A stretch of 64,000 bases of DNA from Cavia porcellus (GCF_034190915.1 NW_026947484.1:84453982-84517981), one strand, 5' to 3'; counted from the first letter of the stretch, positions 45,956 through 56,579 are shown. Notes: a model not told the origin generated them from the sequence alone. Program-made: numbers and translations.

Positions 45956-47000
45956 AAATGGCCATACTCCCAAAATTTCTGTCAGAGCATTCTGTAGAGC
46001 TTGTTTGGTGGCCATAAATTTCTTAAGTTGTTCTTTGTCCTGGAAGTATTTTATCTCTTCAACAATTTGGAAAGGTAGTTTTGTGGAGTATATCAGTCTG
46101 AGTTGAAGAGTTTTTTCCTTTAAGACATGAAATACCTTGCGTCAACCTTACCTTGAGAGTTTGTGTCTTCAAATGTGCTGTGATTCTGATGCGTTTTCCT
46201 TTATAAGTGACTTGTTTCTTTTCTGTAGCGTTTTAATATTTCGTTCTTGTGCTGAATTTCTGGAATGTTGATTAAAAGCCTTGGTATGGATTTGTTTTGG
46301 TCATGGCTATTTAGAGTTCTACATGCTTCATTTATTGGTATGTCAAATTCTTCATTCATGTTTGGGAACTTTCTTGCCATTATGTCTGTGAAGAGAGTTT
46401 TAATGGCCTTTGTGCTGTATCCAGCTTTCTCACTGATTCCAGTCAACTTATATTGTTCTTCTTTGCTTATTCTTGAAGCTGTTTGATTGAATTTTCATGC
46501 TCTCTTGTGATTTTTAAGAAATCTTTCTTTTCCTGGTCACTGGTTGTATTACTGTCTTCTAGATCTGCTATAGTTTCCGCAGTCTTCTGCAAATACTCTC
46601 AATTGTTAATCTCCTTCATTTCTATTCAGAAGTTCCATTGATCCCATTTCTAGTCTATGTTTGCATTCAGTTTCCATCATTTTCCCGAGCTTCTCTATTT
46701 GATTATCTATGTTTGACTTAATATCTTTATTTTGATAGTCATTTCTGTTTGCACCTTAGAGATTATTTTTTCAGGGTCCTCTTCTGGTTGTTTTTTCACT
46801 TCTGCTGCTCTCATATCAGAAATTTCAATTTTTTGGTTTTCAGTCTCTTCTGTTTGTGTTCTGGATTTATCCTGGATGGGCTGGGGCTTTGGGATTGCAT
46901 TTTAGTTCTTCATGCCATCATTTTCTATTTTGTTTTGTTCTCAGTGTTGATGCTTGTAGACTGGGTGTGGTAGAAGCCTAATCACTGGTGTTGAGGCTGC
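45956..47000 (-). mobile_element. L1 ORF1 relic, antisense
   Basis: The minus strand reads RKFPNMNEEFDIPINEACRT (46446-46201 frame), a relic of the ORF1 RNA-recognition domain. Further on it reads EIKYFQDKEQLKKFMATKQA and LQNALTEIL, the C-terminal domain ending. Upstream sequence to about 47000 would hold the coiled-coil and N-terminal part. ORF1 seldom survives in truncated copies, so this insertion began long. Frames are broken. Confidence 0.85.
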
Positions 47001-47591
47001 CCTAGGAGGTGTCGTTCCTCCAGATCTCTTCTAGAGTGAGTGGCTCTTAGTCTTTATTTCTATCCCTAGAACCAACCTTCCCAATATACTAAGACCAAAG
47101 TGTTGCTATCTGTTTGACTTGGGGCCCTTCCTTTGGCATCAGACTACACCAAAGTGATGGTAAAGACCCCCTGTAATCTGTGTTGTCACTCCTCTCTCCA
47201 GCCTTACCGTCCCAGGTCGTCGGTGGAAGGGAGGACCCAAACTCTTATTACTCTTGCCAGTCACGTCACACTGCTGTCCCGTGGACAACTGGGATTATAC
47301 AGTTTTAAGAAAAGGTTTTAAGTGTAGGGGACACAGTAAATACTAAAGGCAGTTAAGTGTGCTCGAAGTTAGTCCAAAACACAAGTTATCATGGGATTTG
47401 ATTCTTTAGTTTGAATTATTTTTGAATAGGAATCATATTGTCTGCATGTGGCAGTCAAGTGCTTATTTTCTCTATAAAGTGAAATCAAGAACTAATATAG
47501 AAAAAAATGTGCTAAAAAGGACATAGAACTAGGCCTGTATAACTACATTGCTGATCTTGGTTATTTTCTTCCTTAGCTGTAAGGCTTTATT
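47001..47591. other. Unannotated stretch
   Basis: It may contain the 5' UTR of the antisense L1 (47000-47320 is somewhat GC-richer). I see no gene. Confidence 0.3.
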
Positions 47592-47800
47592 TTCTTTTTG
47601 TCACATGAAGAATTGAACCAGGGCATCTCACATACAGGTAAGTGCTCTATTCATGAGCTACACAACCCTTTTACTTTTACTTTTTTTTTTTTTTTTTAAC
47701 AGAAATTTACTAAGTTGTATAGGCTGGCCTGGAGCATGTGACCTTCTGTTTCAGCCTCCTGAGTAGCTGGAATTAAAGGCATATGCACTTATAAGCTTGT
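47592..47800 (-). repeat. B1-ID dimeric SINE, antisense
   Basis: The plus strand shows reversed ID text ('gaagaattgaaccagggcat', 'aagtgctctattcatgagct') then T18, then reversed B1 ('ttgtataggctggcctggag', 'cagcctcctgagtagctgga'). Read on the minus strand this is B1, A-rich linker, ID. It is the same order as 58560-58770. Confidence 0.75.
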
Positions 47801-48156
47801 TTTTTAAAGACCAAAAGATAAGGACTATCATTCAACCTAATATAATTATTTGACGTTTGGGAGTAATATGGAATCTCAGTGTTGTTTTAATATGCACTTC
47901 TTTCATGGTCAGCAATGTTGAGCCCTGCTTCATGTATTTACTGATCATTTTTGAAGAACGTATTCACTTCACTTGCCCATGTTTTCATTGGATCTTTTAT
48001 TTTGGGGGATCTATTTTTTGAGTTTTTTATATATATTTTAGATATTAAAATAGATAGCTATTCTGAGGAATAGCTAACAATTTTTTCCCACTCTCTAGGT
48101 GGTGTTTCACTATGTTGGTTGCTTCTTTTTCTGTGCAAAACGATACAATCCTATTT

Positions 48157-48198
48157 GTTGATTCTAGTTACAATTGATTCTGGTTGATTCTAGTTACA
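48157..48198. repeat. 16-bp direct repeat, two copies
   Basis: GTTGATTCTAGTTACA occurs at 48157-48172 and 48183-48198, inside the disrupted part of the antisense L1. Confidence 0.9.
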
Positions 48199-48245
48199 TT
48201 TTCTGTGCAACCAGGTCTACACCTATGACTTCAAGAACTCAAGTT

Positions 48246-48269
48246 ACAGTGGTACCTTGGTTCATGAAT
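48246..48269 (+). mobile_element. Orphan MITE terminal sequence
   Basis: Twenty-four bases identical to the left end of the MITE at 7932-7955 (starting ACAGTGGTACCTTGG) sit inside an antisense L1. No right end is seen nearby. Confidence 0.5.
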
Positions 48270-48468
48270 TTAATTTTTTCCATTCTTAGTGTGGACATTT
48301 TGAATAGTTCTGCCTGTCCAGAAGCAAGAGATATCTTTCCATTTTCTAATGGGTTCTTTTCATGGGTTTTCCTTGTAGAGAACTTTCACTTCCTCAGATT
48401 AATTTGTAAGTATTTGATTTTTTTGATGCCATTTTAAAAGTATTTTGTCATAATTCCTCAGTTGGCTT

Positions 48469-49200
48469 TCACTTTTATCTACAGCCAATTAGGTTAATTT
48501 TGGTCCTTCTATTTACTGCTAATCACAGTATTACTAGTATGATGAAAAGTCACCAAGATACTAAACTCATAATGAAAACAGAAGAAAGAAAAATTAATAA
48601 AATGAAAGAAATTTATCACATCAACTAGACATTTGCCATAGTAGTTTAAATACAATAGAACATGATTCAGTTCATATAAGTGAGGTTAATTGATGATCCA
48701 TTTAATTAGTCTGAAAGATTAGCTTTAGAGGTGTGCCCCTGTCCAAGAATACCACCATCTCTTCTGGAAAACACATTGGTGGCTGAAAACATGTTTGCTG
48801 CTTGGTGATTTACAGGTGAACAGTAATAAAAAGGTGCTTCTGAATATTATGAAAATTATGAGGAAAATGAATAATATCTGATTATATTTACAGGATAAAT
48901 ATATGGTAATTGCTTAATATAAATTACTAATGTAGAAAGAGGAAATCATGAACTTGCTGATAAGAATGACCTGGATTTGGTGCACTGGAAACCATTTTAG
49001 AAGTATTTCTTAATGAGTCTAATGAAAGATCCCTTAAAAACAATAAGAACTTTAAAAATGAATCCAGCAACTCCTACGTGACAAAAAGAACACTAATATA
49101 ATATTAATTGGACTTAGTGAAAAATCAGAACATAGTAATACTGTGATTAGCAGTAATTAGAAGGACCAAAATTATCCTAACTGGCTGTAGATAAAAGTGA
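48469..49200. mobile_element. 732-bp unit with 68-bp terminal inverted repeats
   Basis: The left arm 48469-48536 (starts TCACTTTTATCTACAGCCA, ends ATCACAGTATTACTA) is matched by the reverse complement of 49133-49200 at 65 of 68 positions. The 596 bases between carry no frame of note. It is bounded on the left by L1 and on the right by an ID SINE. The trinucleotide CTT occurs on both flanks (48466-48468 and 49201-49203). It could be a non-autonomous DNA transposon (three-base duplications suit PIF/Harbinger, for example) or an inverted duplication. I do not recognise the family. Confidence 0.65.
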
Positions 49201-49201
49201 C

Positions 49202-49284
49202 TTTCTTTTGTACCAGGGTGCTGAACTCAGAACCTCACACTTGCAGGCAGGTGCTGATGCAACTAAGCTAAGTACCTGGCTTGA
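49202..49284 (-). repeat. Old ID-type SINE, antisense
   Basis: The text 'ttttgtaccagggtgctgaa', 'ctcagaacctcacacttgca' and 'ggcaggtgctgatgcaacta', then 'agctaagtacctggc' is a diverged reversed ID-like head. Confidence 0.65.
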
Positions 49285-51120
49285 CCTTCTTTATATAATG
49301 AAAATTTCATTAAGTTATTTTTGCCTTAAGAGAAATTGTTGCAAATAAAATAATTGTTTAAGTAAGTAGAAAACAACCTTATAATGCCAGTAGAAAATGT
49401 CTTTATTTTATTTCCTCCTTTTTGTCTAGAAAATTATAGTATTTCCCTGGAGTAACATAAAGAATCTCCACTCAAGGTTTTTTTTTTTTTTTTTTCATTA
49501 CCTCTGTCTCTTAAAGTGATTCTGTTGTGTTTAGAAAAAATGTTTATCTTACACTTTCTTCATTTCATTTTTTACTAATGCTAGGAATAATTTTTTACAT
49601 GTGGAAACAAAGAGTCATAGAAATTAACTTACAGCTTTAGTAGGTGGTATGTGATCCTCTAAAACTCAGATTCACAGACCAACATTTTAAAAAAATGAAT
49701 CTTTTTCATTGTAAATATGCTTTAAAATAATGGCATTTTAGTACAATAAATTCATATATGTATTCGCTACTGAACATAGAACATTGATCAAAATCACATA
49801 CTTGTGTTTAAAAAGTTCCTTTTATAATCACTAATTGCAACAATATCATAAAAACAAAATAGCATAATAACGTAATCACTTATTAAGGTAAAATTAGTCA
49901 TTTACCATTCTAATATCACAAAATTCACAATTTTAAACAATTGGAAGGATTTAATGAGACCTGAGTCATAAAATGTGTCCTCACAGCAAAGTTAAAGAAC
50001 AGAAATGAATAATTTCCTTAAAAAGAAATAAATGCAGTGAATATTTAACAAGAACCTCCCATTGCTAGAACCTCTCCAAATGCATGAACCTAAAAAAATT
50101 ATTTAGGTTATGTGAAGCTTAACACAAAATGATAAAGCATCATACTGATAGAAATTGAAACCTAAATTACGAGCTGTTCGGAAACATAACAATAAATTCC
50201 TTGGAATGAGAAGACTTCTAGAAGCACAAGCAAGTAAAATAGTGGTAAAATCCATCTTTCCTCCGACTTCTCAGGAACATTAGGCTAATTCTGAAAATAA
50301 ATCCAGCCAGCTGGTGAGTTAACCTCTCACTCTTGTCACCAAGTCATCTGCAGCCTTGAGCCTAACTGTTTTCTTTCTCCTTGGTCTTAGTCCTTTCTTT
50401 AGTGGCCTTGTATTTATGGTTCATTTGGAGAATTTATCTTTGGTAGGAATGTGCATTTGGAAATCACTCATTTTACAAAAGCTTGGATGCAGGGGTCATT
50501 TTTTATATAAATCCTTTAACATAGATTCTTTTTTCTCCTGTGAGACACAATAAGTCATACATCTGATGGTTTAGTGTTTATTTATTCAGGATTCATTTTA
50601 TTCGGGCTTTGGAATTTGACTGAATCAAGGTGGATAAAGATTTACTTTTGACCCATTTAATTCTAAGGTTTCCTGTAAGCTCCACAGGCTGAAGGAAACA
50701 AACAAAAAGGAAGAAGAGAGAGTATCACATGCATATAGGTGTACATACATATGTGTGTATGCATATATACACAAGATAGATGACTATAGTACTAGTCTCT
50801 GTAAGTTTATCAAAACGAACAGTGTGTGCTCTCACTGTTTGATTATTGTTTTGCTAAATCTTATAACCTGAACTACTTCTAAAACAACAGTGTGCAACTT
50901 ATTAACTTCCTACTTCTTTTTGAAATTTTGTATCATTTCTATCTTTTGTTTTGTTTTATTTTTAAAAGAAAAGATAAAACAAAAGAACCTCTCTGTGGAG
51001 GTGTTTATGGTGAAATGACAAATGCAAAGGAGAAATATGAGCATATTTGTTTTTAAAAGATTAGGTTTGGAAAACATTTTATTTAGAATTTAAAAAGTGA
51101 GTTGAAGAACTGGGCACCCG
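49285..51120. other. Unannotated stretch
   Basis: I see no gene or confident repeat in 1.8 kb. There is a T19 run at about 49477-49495 and a degenerate CA/TA patch at 50730-50775. Confidence 0.35.
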
Positions 51121-51127
51121 TGCTGGG

Positions 51128-51287
51128 TATCCAGGTGTGGTGGTCTACAAAAGGAATCCTAGCACCCAGGAAACTGAGGCAGTAGGACTGTGTGAGATTG
51201 AGGCCAGCCTGGGCTACATAGTGAGTTCATGGACAATCTGAACTACATAGCAAAAGCCTGTCTCAAAACAAAAACAAAAACAAAAAG
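51128..51287 (+). repeat. B1 SINE, sense
   Basis: The text 'ccaggtgtggtggtctacaa', 'cctagcacccaggaaactga', 'ggccagcctgggctacatag' and 'tctcaaaacaaaaacaaaaa' is a nearly full-length B1 with internal duplication and a CAAAAA-patterned tail. Confidence 0.92.
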
Positions 51288-52640
51288 CAGGAGTGAGCAG
51301 TACCTCTGGGAGTAATGACATCTGGGCCAGGCTGAGGGATGTGGGCTGGGCCACTCTCATCTGTGGCTTGTGCTATGGACCCGGGTGCATACCTATTCTT
51401 ATAATGTCATATTTCCTATGTCCTTCATGTTTGAGGCTGTGAGCTACTACCTGGAACAGTTTATCCGGGGAAAGGGTTTCTCCATGTGGAGGAGGAAGTG
51501 AGTATCTCGGAGGGCCAGGAGAATCACAGGCTGGAGAAGGGCTAGGCAAGGACAGAGGCAGGTGGTTACCCGTAAAGACAAGCTGGAATTTAGCCCTAAA
51601 ACTGTCCTGTCCAGGAGCTGCCCAAAGAATTAATGGAAAACACAAGGCCCTATAGTCAACAGGGCCACGACTGGACTGCCATGATTTTGATCGAGTCCTA
51701 GAACATACATTTCCTTTGTATTGTTCTTTTTTCTGGCTGCCTCTGGGACCCACAGCCACACACGTACTGGCTGCTTCTCTATGCAGGGAGACAGAGGCGC
51801 TGTTGAGAGGTTAGCCAAGGGGAAGACTGAATGCATTGAGCTGTAGTTCGGACAGGAAGAGTATGATAAATGAACATGGGCTTACTGGGGAGGTAGTTTG
51901 GCCTCAAGTGGGACTGGCTGGGATTTGGGGTGCTCCCTTTAGGATGGATAATCACATGTCTAGTTCCAGTTTGCACTGGGGAGAATTCAGATATCTACCT
52001 GGCTGACTAGTTTGCCCTATCCTTCATGTTGATTTTTCCTGGAATCCGGGTGTCAGCTCAGGCACCAGAGAAGGGAAGCACAGGCTGTTGATGTCGGGGC
52101 AGGGAGAGCACGTTGCTGAAAACAGACTCCAATCATCTCCCACCTGTCGTCACTGTGCAGTGAAAACCATATGGCATTAGAGAACCAAACTGATGGACTC
52201 CCGTCTTCTACATGGCATTTGGGATAGGGCCCCAGCAGTGTTTAAGGAGTCTCCGGGAGGTGGAAATTTTGTTTTACTGAGTGGTTCTGTGAATCCTGGT
52301 TCCCAAGAGTCTGTTTACCATAAGAAACAACAGGTCTACAAAGTCTAAAGCACACCTGTGCTTTTTTCCTACAGTGCAAGTAACACAAGTATCTTGAAAA
52401 TTCGGTAGAGATTAGAAGGTCACTCACACTTCCAGCGCTGTAATACAATTGCTGTTAAAAATGTGTTGTCTTGTCACTACCTCCCTGGGTAGTTTTTAAA
52501 GATAATCATAACATTGCACCTTAAATTTTATATTGCTGTTTCACATACTATTTCTTAAAATTATTTTTAATCTTATCACATAGTAATAATTATTTTAATA
52601 TCTGCTAAGGAATATAAGAAAAATTATTTTTAGCAGCTAA
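51288..52640. other. GC-richer unclassified block
   Basis: Base composition rises clearly above the neighbours from about 51300 to 52300. Minus frames 51759-51373 (128 codons) and 51836-51630 are present, but they are Pro/Ser/Arg-rich, without a domain, and explained by higher GC. It could be a decayed LTR or other element I do not recognise. Bases 51438-51464 are the source or twin of a 27-base segment at 52852. Confidence 0.35.
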
Positions 52641-52643
52641 ACA

Positions 52644-52806
52644 ACCAGAAAAACTACCTCAGTATGAAAATACTCAGCATATATATATATATATATATAT
52701 ATACTCAGCATATGTATATATACTCAGCACATATATATATATATATATATGTACATACATATATATGTATATATGGTGAGTATTTTCATACTGAGGTAGT
52801 TTTTCT

Positions 52807-52809
<3 letters not shown>
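52644..52809. repeat. 33-bp perfect inverted repeat around a TA array
   Basis: The arm 52644-52676 (ACCAGAAAAACTACCTCAGT...) and the arm 52777-52809 (...ACTGAGGTAGTTTTTCTGGT) are exact reverse complements over 33 bases. They enclose 100 bases of TA-rich microsatellite. TACTCAGCA, which overlaps the left arm end, recurs at 52702 and 52721. Confidence 0.97.
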
Positions 52810-52854
<45 letters not shown>

Positions 52855-52880
52855 GAGCTACTACCTGGAACAGTTTATAT
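52677..52880. repeat. Compound (TA)n microsatellite
   Basis: Several pure TA runs (52680-52702, 52731-52750, 52809-52851, 52876-52891) are separated by non-TA inserts. Confidence 0.95.
52852..52878. repeat. 27-base copy of 51438-51464 inside the TA array
   Basis: The segment starting TGTGAGCTACTACCTGG and ending AACAGTTTAT is identical to 51438-51464 and in the same orientation. It is dropped into the TA array 1,414 bases downstream. Confidence 0.95.
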
Positions 52881-52920
52881 ATATATATATATGTAAGTTA
52901 TTGTTGCTAAATAATATTTT

Positions 52921-53671
52921 GTGGTAGATGATTGGACTAGATGATGAGATGTTTTATTCACCATGTTAAAATATTTCTCATCTGTTTCAGTGAGTTTCTA
53001 ATTTATTTTGATATTCAGATACTTATTCTTTAATAAATCATTGAGTAGTTAACCAACATAGATTGGCTTATGGTAAACACACACACACACATACACACAC
53101 AGGTTGGGGTGCAGTTCTGTGGTAAAGCACCTGCTTAGGATGTGTGCGCACCCCTTATTCCTCTTCTGCATCAGAGGAAACATGGGTGCTGGTGCATTTT
53201 GCAAAGGAATGAGGAAATGAGACCACAGGTGCTTTAATATACAAACAGTGATTAACCTACCATTGGTCTTGCACAGTTATATTCCAGTGTTAAAATAAAG
53301 AAATATTGGAGCTAATTAGCACGTTTTCTTTCTCTACTATTGACTGTTTCTGTGACATCTATTAGAGATATTTTTCTTTAGAAAATGTAAGAAATCCTGG
53401 CTTTCATTATCAAAACTATGGATGGTATCTTTGATGAGTGTTCATTATTTGGGTTTAGATAATAAAATGTCTAATTTAATCACTAAAATTTATTGGTGTG
53501 ACTTGGAATTTTACCCTACTGGAGATAAAACCAGGTTTTGGCAGGTCCTCTCATGAGTTTGAATTTCAAAAAAGAAATTGTTTGCATTAATTGACATAGA
53601 AATTGCTTATTGGTGTAATCCACCCACTTGCATTAACATTACAAAAATTGTTATTCAGGATTCTCCCTCAA
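52921..53671. other. Unannotated stretch with a CA patch and an ID relic
   Basis: It contains an interrupted (CA)n at 53079-53100 and an ID-like head at 53101-53163. I see no gene otherwise. Confidence 0.4.
53101..53163 (+). repeat. Truncated ID-type SINE, sense
   Basis: The text 'aggttggggtgcagttctgt' and 'ggtaaagcacctgcttagga', then 'tgtgtgcgcacccc' is an ID-like head truncated before the B box, next to a CA array. Confidence 0.55.
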
Positions 53672-54115
53672 TGTCTTAGTTACTTTTCTCTTTTGCTGAC
53701 ACAAAATACTGGACAAATGTAGAGGAGGAGTGCTTTACTGTAGCTCACAATTTGTAGAGGTTTCAATTCACAGCTTGTAGAGGTTTGGCTGGCTCCACGG
53801 CAGGGTGGCATGTCAGAGAGGCGTTACAGAGAAGCAGCTCACGGTGACCAGAAGGCAGCAAGGAATCGGAGAAACGAAGAAGCAGCAAGTGACCAACAGC
53901 AAGCAAATAGCAAGTGGCAACAGCCTTCTTTCTGTCCCTGGTACCCTATGCAGGCTACCAGGTGGCATTCACATTTGGGATGCAGAAACTTTAGTGCTAG
54001 CATTGAACCATGGCTCAGTACGAGCACCATATCCTTAATCACAGCATCATACATTCTATAACCAGTCACCTCCAAAAGCCCCATCTGTGGCGACACGAGG
54101 CCTTTGCAGGGAGAC
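53672..54115 (-). mobile_element. MaLR-type LTR relic, antisense
   Basis: It starts TGTCTTAGTTACTTTTCTCT, with 'ctgacacaaaatactggaca' and 'gtagctcacaatttgtagag'. Toward the far end comes 'caccatatccttaatcacag' and 'gtcacctccaaaagccccat'. This order is the reverse complement of a MaLR LTR. A 23-base unit is tandemly duplicated at 53745-53790. The overlapping frames at 53805-54117 are not genes. Confidence 0.75.
53745..53790. repeat. 23-bp imperfect tandem duplication in the LTR
   Basis: TCACAATTTGTAGAGGTTTC.. and TCACAGCTTGTAGAGGTTTG.. are adjacent and differ at few positions. Confidence 0.85.
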
Positions 54116-55289
54116 AACTAGGTATCACTCATAACTCTCAACAACTGTTTAATGGAAATAATTATATTTTCTTAGTATCTCTTTCATTGCAATTTGTTTT
54201 CCTTTGTCTGTTTTTGTGCACCTAATTGGAAAATTTAATGTATGTTTCTCACAAAAAAGACACCAACATTTTTTCCTATACAGAATTGTTCCAAGAAATG
54301 AAGTCAGTCCTTAGAGATATCAATTCAGAAGAAAATTGGCAGGAATTAATGGAAATTACTCCATCCAGATTGAAAGTGGAATAGTTAGATTCAGTTTCTT
54401 CTTTGGTACAGGAATATTAATACAAGTTTCTTGAATAATGTCCTGGTGAATTTCATAATTAATATTAGTGGATACTATCAATCACACTCTGGCTTTCAAG
54501 TTGTCACTTCTAAGTCTTTTCATCTGTAAAATTATGTGCCTAAATCACACTCTATGACTGTAAAAGGTTGCAAAGGAATGATCGATATTTAAGTTGTAGA
54601 AAGAAATCTCACTCTTAAAAAAGAAAAAGAAGCTCCTCTTATCTATAGTGTGGATTGTTTGGTATTTCCTCTAAAGATGGATGAAGCATTCATGAAAAAT
54701 AAGACATGTAGTGCCAAAAACCATGGGTCTCTGAAATGAGAAACATTAATAAAAATGTTAAAAGCTCTTAAAGTAAAAGAAACTCACCAATGAGTGTACT
54801 TCTATATTTTAAATTACAGCATATACTTAGCCAATTCTTTGTATAACAGCTAAAATGTAAAACAGCTTATTTGAAAATAAACCTCACAAAATTGTACTAG
54901 CTTAGGTAGCATTCATTCAGAATTCGAGATTAATTTAGACACAGTTGGACTTATCATTTCTTATTATTTCTAAAGAGTGTATTTGTTAAGCAAATCTAAC
55001 TGTGCAAAACATCTTAAAGAACCTCCAATTGTGTTTCTGTACCTGAAAAGTTCAGTGTAGAGGGACAACCCTTTTTCAGTTTCAGTTGGCCTGTGGTCCT
55101 TTACCATTTATCGATGGAGAAGAGAATAAAACCACATGGAAGCAACAGCACAGCTTAGAAATGTTCAGTATTGAATGATTCTGCCTGTGTTAGAAACAGT
55201 GATTTATTATCCATCTGAGAAGAAAGGTCCTAGATTTACAGGTTACACGCTACTGCTTACACCTAAAATGTAATCCAGAGAATAAGAAT
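54116..55289. other. Unannotated stretch
   Basis: I see no gene or confident repeat. Confidence 0.35.
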
Positions 55290-55372
55290 GTGAGCTCATC
55301 ACCAGTATCCGTAACACTATATGGCACATAGTAGGTGCTCAGTAAATATGTGAACGAAATCAACGCATATCC
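55290..55372 (+). repeat. L2/MIR 3' end relic, sense
   Basis: The text 'tgtgagctcatcaccagtat', 'actatatggcacatagtagg' and 'tgctcagtaaatatgtgaac' is the conserved ancient 3' end (ggcacatagtaggtgctcaataaatatttg). Confidence 0.75.
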
Positions 55373-56579
55373 TGAATTGCTGAACTGCTCTCCATTTGAA
55401 TTTACTCATGTTTATTGGGAAGTTGTTCAGCAGCAGACTTGTGTGAGAGAGTGATGTGCCTATTCATTTCTAGTTCACATAAGTAGAAGTTCGATGAAAA
55501 GGAAGTTTGGTTTAGATCATTCCAAAAAATGAATAGGTAACACCATTTTCTCATTTATTTTTCCTGATCGAAAGACTTTGAGTAACTCATTAGTGCTCTG
55601 CAATATGCATGTTCGGTTAATTTTAATTAGAAGGTAATTTTGCCCTGTCCATCAGATCAACAGTATTTTTAAATAGCTAATTATATAATTGCTAGTTCAT
55701 AATAAAGATTTTGGAAACCTGCCTATGTGTCTTATTTCAGAGAAATAATTAAATACATTCCTCAATGCCTAATTTGTTTGAATACTTTTAAAGAAATTAG
55801 TAATTAGCTAGGACTGAACACTAAACTTTAAAGTTACTTTCATAACAGACATTTGCAACGGCAATCTGGAGTCGTGGTGCTCAGAATGGTAGGAGAAAGT
55901 CTGCAAGAATGTTCTGTGAGAGGGTTTGAGAGATAATGTGGGTGGTGCATTTATAGTTCAAATTGTCCCACATCCCACCTTTCCTTCCTTTTCGTAAACA
56001 GTCTTGTGTTTAAAGAAATCCAGTGTCTGATGATACTATTATGACTGCAAATGTGTTGACTGAAATATTTCCAACCCAAAATGGCAATAAAAAGAAACCC
56101 TGTGAACGTCAGGTGTCCACATATCAAATTGTCACAAGGACAAGAACATTGACAAAATGTCCTTATTTCAAGAGAAGAATTTTTCACACTGTTTTTTCCA
56201 TGCTTTACTTATTTTATTGTCTCTGTTTTACAATACAGAAGAGTGGGGCATACGTTTGTCAGGAGTGTCTGTGTGTGTTGGTGTGGAAGCCAGGGCAGAA
56301 GCCTGATGAATACAGGAAACTTCCCAGTGGGCAGATTGCCCTGAAACTCTTACTTTAGAGGAGCTTCCACTCTAAGACCTTTAGTTACTTTAGTTTTACT
56401 TCTGATCAACATCAGAGATTCAGTTATTTAACACAGTGGATGTTAGATATGATTTTTTGTGGATGGTAACATGGGGGAAATTCAAACTGTCTGTATTAAT
56501 AGAAATAACGATCACTCTGGGCCTCAAACAAACAGGGATAATGATTTAACAAGCCCAGGATCTGACGTCTTTCAAATTT
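55373..56579. other. Repeat-poor block, candidate conserved non-coding DNA
   Basis: No gene and no repeat are seen. The 55380-55780 part is complex AT-rich sequence with several TAATTA/TTAATTAG homeodomain cores ('ggttaattttaattagaagg', 'atagctaattatataattgc'). The frame 56023-56358 lacks any domain. Confidence 0.3.

Larger units (their letters stand above)
47830..48465 (-). mobile_element. L1 ORF2 fragments, antisense
   Basis: The text 'aatatgcacttctttcatgg', 'acttgcccatgttttcattg', 'gatctattttttgagttttt' and 'cactctctaggtggtgtttc' is the reversed L1 ORF2 3' region. From 48300 'gcctgtccagaagcaagaga', 'tatctttccattttctaatg' is another, more 5' L1 ORF2 segment. The two are separated by a short scrambled stretch (48157-48270). 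Confidence 0.75.

Noticed and set aside
45010..47000. Functional L1
   Set aside because: Inversion, loss of most of ORF2 and many frame breaks rule out activity.
51373..51759. 128-codon minus frame
   Set aside because: Pro/Ser/Arg-rich translation of GC-richer sequence with no recognisable motif.
52664..52927. Plus frame rich in Tyr-Ile
   Set aside because: Translation of the TA array.
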